A stretch of 9,328 nucleotides of DNA. Origin: Bacteroidaceae bacterium. GTDB taxonomy: Bacteria; Bacteroidota; Bacteroidia; Bacteroidales; Bacteroidaceae. The notes below the pieces were generated by a model. The model did no database searches, was not told where the DNA came from, and was given only the letters and a program-made list of their open reading frames with translations. Shown here one piece after another: positions 7,441 through 9,328 of this stretch (within the stretch, counting starts at the first letter, position 1; every line of letters starts with the position of its first letter). The translations under genes were made by a program, and so were the position numbers. The stretch covers positions 1 through 9,328 of the forward strand of contig JAILIJ010000044.1 in the NCBI GenBank assembly GCA_024695315.1. Direction: 5' to 3'.

Positions 7441-8880
7441 ATGGGTGGAATCATAGGAACCATTTCCGTTAAGAGTTGTGTGGACGATCTGTTCTACGCA
7501 ACGGACTATCATTCTCATTTGGGCACTAAGCGTGCGGGTTTAGTGACTTTTGATCATGAGAAAGGCTTTAATCGTTCAATACATAGTTTGGAGAGGGATT
7601 ATTTCCGTTCCAAGTTCGAGGATGAGTTAGATAAGTTTGTAGGCAACCAAGGACTGGGAGTTATCTCTGATACCGATCCTCAGCCTATCATCGTAAATTC
7701 TCATTTGGGACGCTATGCGGTGGTTACCGTTGCACACATCAATAATCTTAAAGAAATAGCGGACGATTTGTTGAAGCATCGTATGCACTTGAGTGAGATG
7801 TCTGCAAATAATATTAACCAAACTGAGATGGTTGCTCTACTCATAAATATGGGTAACACATTTACAGAGGGTATTAATCTTGTTTACGAAAAGATTCAGG
7901 GTTCTTGTTCTATGCTTATCCTTACAGAGGATGGTATTATTGCGGCTCGTGATTTGCTCGGACGTACTCCGCTTGTCATCGGAAAAAAGGATAATGCTCA
8001 TGCCGTGGCAAGTGAAACATCAAGTTTCCCTAATCTCGACTATAAGATTGTGCGTGACTTGGGACCAGGAGAGATTGTGCGTCTCCGTGCCACAGGATTT
8101 GAGGTTCTTCAGGAGCCTATCAAGCAGAAGCAGGTATGTTCGTTCTTGTGGGTTTACTATGGTTTCCCTACGAGCGACTACGAAGGCATAAACGTTGAGG
8201 CTGTACGTGAGCTTAACGGTAAGATGATGGGCGAGGAAGATAAGACAGAGGCTGACCTTGTTTGTGGTATACCTGACTCTGGAGTTGGTATGGCACTTGG
8301 ATATGCTGAGGGACATAAGATCCCATATAAACGTGCCGTATTGAAGTATACTCCTACGTGGCCACGAAGCTTCACACCAAGTAATCAGGTGCGTCGTAAT
8401 CTTGTGGCAAAGATGAAACTCATACCTAATGGGGCAATACTGAAGGGACAGCGTGTAGTGTTCTGTGATGATTCGATAGTACGTGGAACTCAGTTACGAG
8501 ATAATGTCCAGACATTCTTCGAGTATGGTGCTACAGAGGTACATGCAAGAATATCTTGTCCTCCGCTTGTTTATGGTTGTCCATTCATCGGTTTTACATC
8601 GTCTAAGAGCGATCTCGAACTTATCACACGTCGTATTGTTAAGGATTTTGAGGGTGATGATGCTAAGAACCTTGAAAAGTATGCCACTACAGACTCACCA
8701 GAATATACACGTATGGTGAATGAGATTGGTCGTCGTCTCGGACTTTCTTCTGTCAAGTTTGCAAAACTTGAGCATTTGATAGCAAGTATCGGTTTACCAA
8801 AGTGTGATGTCTGCACCCACTGTTTTGATGGCAGCAGTTACTTCAAACCTAATTGTATGAAGGATGAGGGCGTAAAGTAG
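7441..8880 (+). CDS. PurF-like amidophosphoribosyltransferase paralogue lacking the catalytic N-terminal cysteine
   Basis: From ATG 7441 the product has 479 residues. PurF makes 5-phosphoribosylamine from PRPP and glutamine, the first step of purine synthesis in the cytoplasm. Residues about 1-225 are an Ntn-type glutaminase domain and about 230-479 a type I phosphoribosyltransferase. The PRPP loop VVFCDDSIVRGT (339-350) is intact, as is the flexible-loop region around WPRSFTPSNQ (307-316). Cys233, Cys380, Cys455 and Cys458 match the four Fe-S ligands of Bacillus PurF. However, the protein starts MGGIIG, not MCGI, and the HNGNL glutamine-site motif reads HINNL (99-103), so glutamine hydrolysis is unlikely. 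I recall the same MGG-type protein in other Bacteroides/Prevotella genomes beside a separate longer PurF, so no symbol is given. It may use ammonia or have another role. It has its own promoter and terminator. Confidence 0.88.
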   Translation: MGGIIGTISVKSCVDDLFYATDYHSHLGTKRAGLVTFDHEKGFNRSIHSLERDYFRSKFEDELDKFVGNQGLGVISDTDPQPIIVNSHLGRYAVVTVAHINNLKEIADDLLKHRMHLSEMSANNINQTEMVALLINMGNTFTEGINLVYEKIQGSCSMLILTEDGIIAARDLLGRTPLVIGKKDNAHAVASETSSFPNLDYKIVRDLGPGEIVRLRATGFEVLQEPIKQKQVCSFLWVYYGFPTSDYEGINVEAVRELNGKMMGEEDKTEADLVCGIPDSGVGMALGYAEGHKIPYKRAVLKYTPTWPRSFTPSNQVRRNLVAKMKLIPNGAILKGQRVVFCDDSIVRGTQLRDNVQTFFEYGATEVHARISCPPLVYGCPFIGFTSSKSDLELITRRIVKDFEGDDAKNLEKYATTDSPEYTRMVNEIGRRLGLSSVKFAKLEHLIASIGLPKCDVCTHCFDGSSYFKPNCMKDEGVK

Positions 8881-8927
8881 GACGTTTATTCGGGTATTCG
8901 TTTGTACGGATACACGGTTATATAATG

Positions 8928-8974
8928 AAAAACGGTTATATGGTAGTAGCATAATACCCTATAACCGTTTTTTT
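8928..8974 (+). terminator. Intrinsic terminator of the PurF-like gene
   Basis: AAAAACGGTTATA (8928-8940) pairs over 13 bases with TATAACCGTTTTT (8960-8972). After one mismatch, GGTA/TACC extends the stem around a 9-base loop. The T-run reaches 8974. Because the lower stem is A/T, the structure could also work for minus-strand transcripts. A weaker 7-bp hairpin (8894-8900 with 8907-8913) precedes it. Confidence 0.9.
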
Positions 8975-9099
8975 CTGTGTATAAATTTCTAAAATTCCGT
9001 TAGATTCCTAATTCCCGTGTTCGAAAAAACGAAAATTTAGAAAATTAGAAGAAAATTATTAAAAGGATTTTACGGTAGAACCATTTACCGCGAACAAAT

Positions 9100-9183
9100 C
9101 TTAATTCTTAACTCTTAATTCTTAATTTTTAACTCTTCACTCTTCACTCTTCATTCTTCACTCTTCACTCTTCATTCTTCACT
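9100..9183. repeat. Tandem heptamer array, 12 units of 7 bases
   Basis: Twelve units in exact 7-base phase fit CTT[A/C]A[C/T]T; one unit starts with T. The first five are the CTTAA(T/C)T type and the last seven the CTTCA(C/T)T type. Within the second block, 9135-9155 and 9156-9176 are identical 21-base triplets of units, so a later duplication of three units is likely. Similar arrays are common between genes in Bacteroides and Prevotella. Their function is not established, and copy number should vary by replication slippage. The array ends two bases before the stop codon of the convergent gene. Confidence 0.92.
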
Positions 9184-9185
9184 CA

Positions 9186-9328
9186 TTACCATCCTTTTCC
9201 CATTTTGCTAATGAGTTCATCAAGAGCAGGTATCAAGTCCATAAGCACTTTACTCTCTATGCCTAATTTATTGATGGTGTCAACCATACATCCAGGAATT
9301 TTAGCAGCTTCAGCCTCCAATTGTTTAC
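9186..9328 (-). CDS. C-terminal end of an unrecognised protein (start outside window)
   Basis: The minus strand is open from the window edge to TAA (9188-9186), giving 46 residues that end in ELISKMGKGW. The visible part is predicted mainly helical and has balanced charge, including EAEAAKIPG and DLIPALDELI. Codon use and composition look like real coding sequence, and the stop sits just before the repeat array, as expected of a gene end. The gene converges on the PurF-like gene. I do not recognise the family from this tail, and no domain can be named. Confidence 0.6.
   Translation of the reverse strand, partial: KQLEAEAAKIPGCMVDTINKLGIESKVLMDLIPALDELISKMGKGW

Noticed and set aside
7225..7518. 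Minus-strand 97-codon frame
   Set aside because: It overlaps the start of the PurF-like gene and its promoter, has low-complexity composition from AT-rich DNA, and has no promoter.
9100..9183. CRISPR array
   Set aside because: Units are 7 bases, directly abutting, with no spacers.

Overview
The window looks like chromosomal DNA of a Bacteroidota bacterium, most likely Prevotella/Segatella or a close relative. Three things point there: DUF4876 and DUF6850 family outer-envelope proteins next to a TonB-dependent receptor, promoters of the Bacteroidota type (TTTG, 19-21 bases, TAnnTTTG), and an AT-rich heptamer array of a kind common between genes in these genomes. Genus is inferred from protein style only.

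Positions 1-6586 hold the end of a plus-strand operon. It carries a TonB-dependent outer-membrane receptor (5' part missing), a DUF4876 lipoprotein 2 bases downstream, a DUF6850 outer-membrane beta-barrel after a 52-base gap with a small hairpin, and a 672-residue exported protein 12 bases further on. That last protein joins a gingipain/caspase-like (clan CD) His/Cys domain to C-terminal HEAT-like repeats. A strong intrinsic terminator closes the operon. Together these genes look like an envelope uptake module (receptor, surface lipoprotein, second barrel) with a putative protease. The substrate cannot be read from the sequence.

Positions 6587-7440 have no convincing protein gene. The left part is pyrimidine-rich with two short perfect palindromes. 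The middle has a minus-strand promoter facing a minus-strand terminator about 80 bases away, which predicts a small RNA or terminated leader. The right part is very AT-rich and ends in a plus-strand promoter for the next gene.

Positions 7441-8880 encode a 479-residue PurF-like protein. It keeps the PRPP-binding loop and the four Fe-S cysteines of Bacillus-type amidophosphoribosyltransferase, but begins Met-Gly-Gly instead of Met-Cys-Gly and has lost other glutamine-site residues. It ends in a strong terminator. An 84-base array of twelve 7-base repeats follows and stops two bases short of the stop codon of a convergent minus-strand gene, of which only the last 46 codons are in the window.
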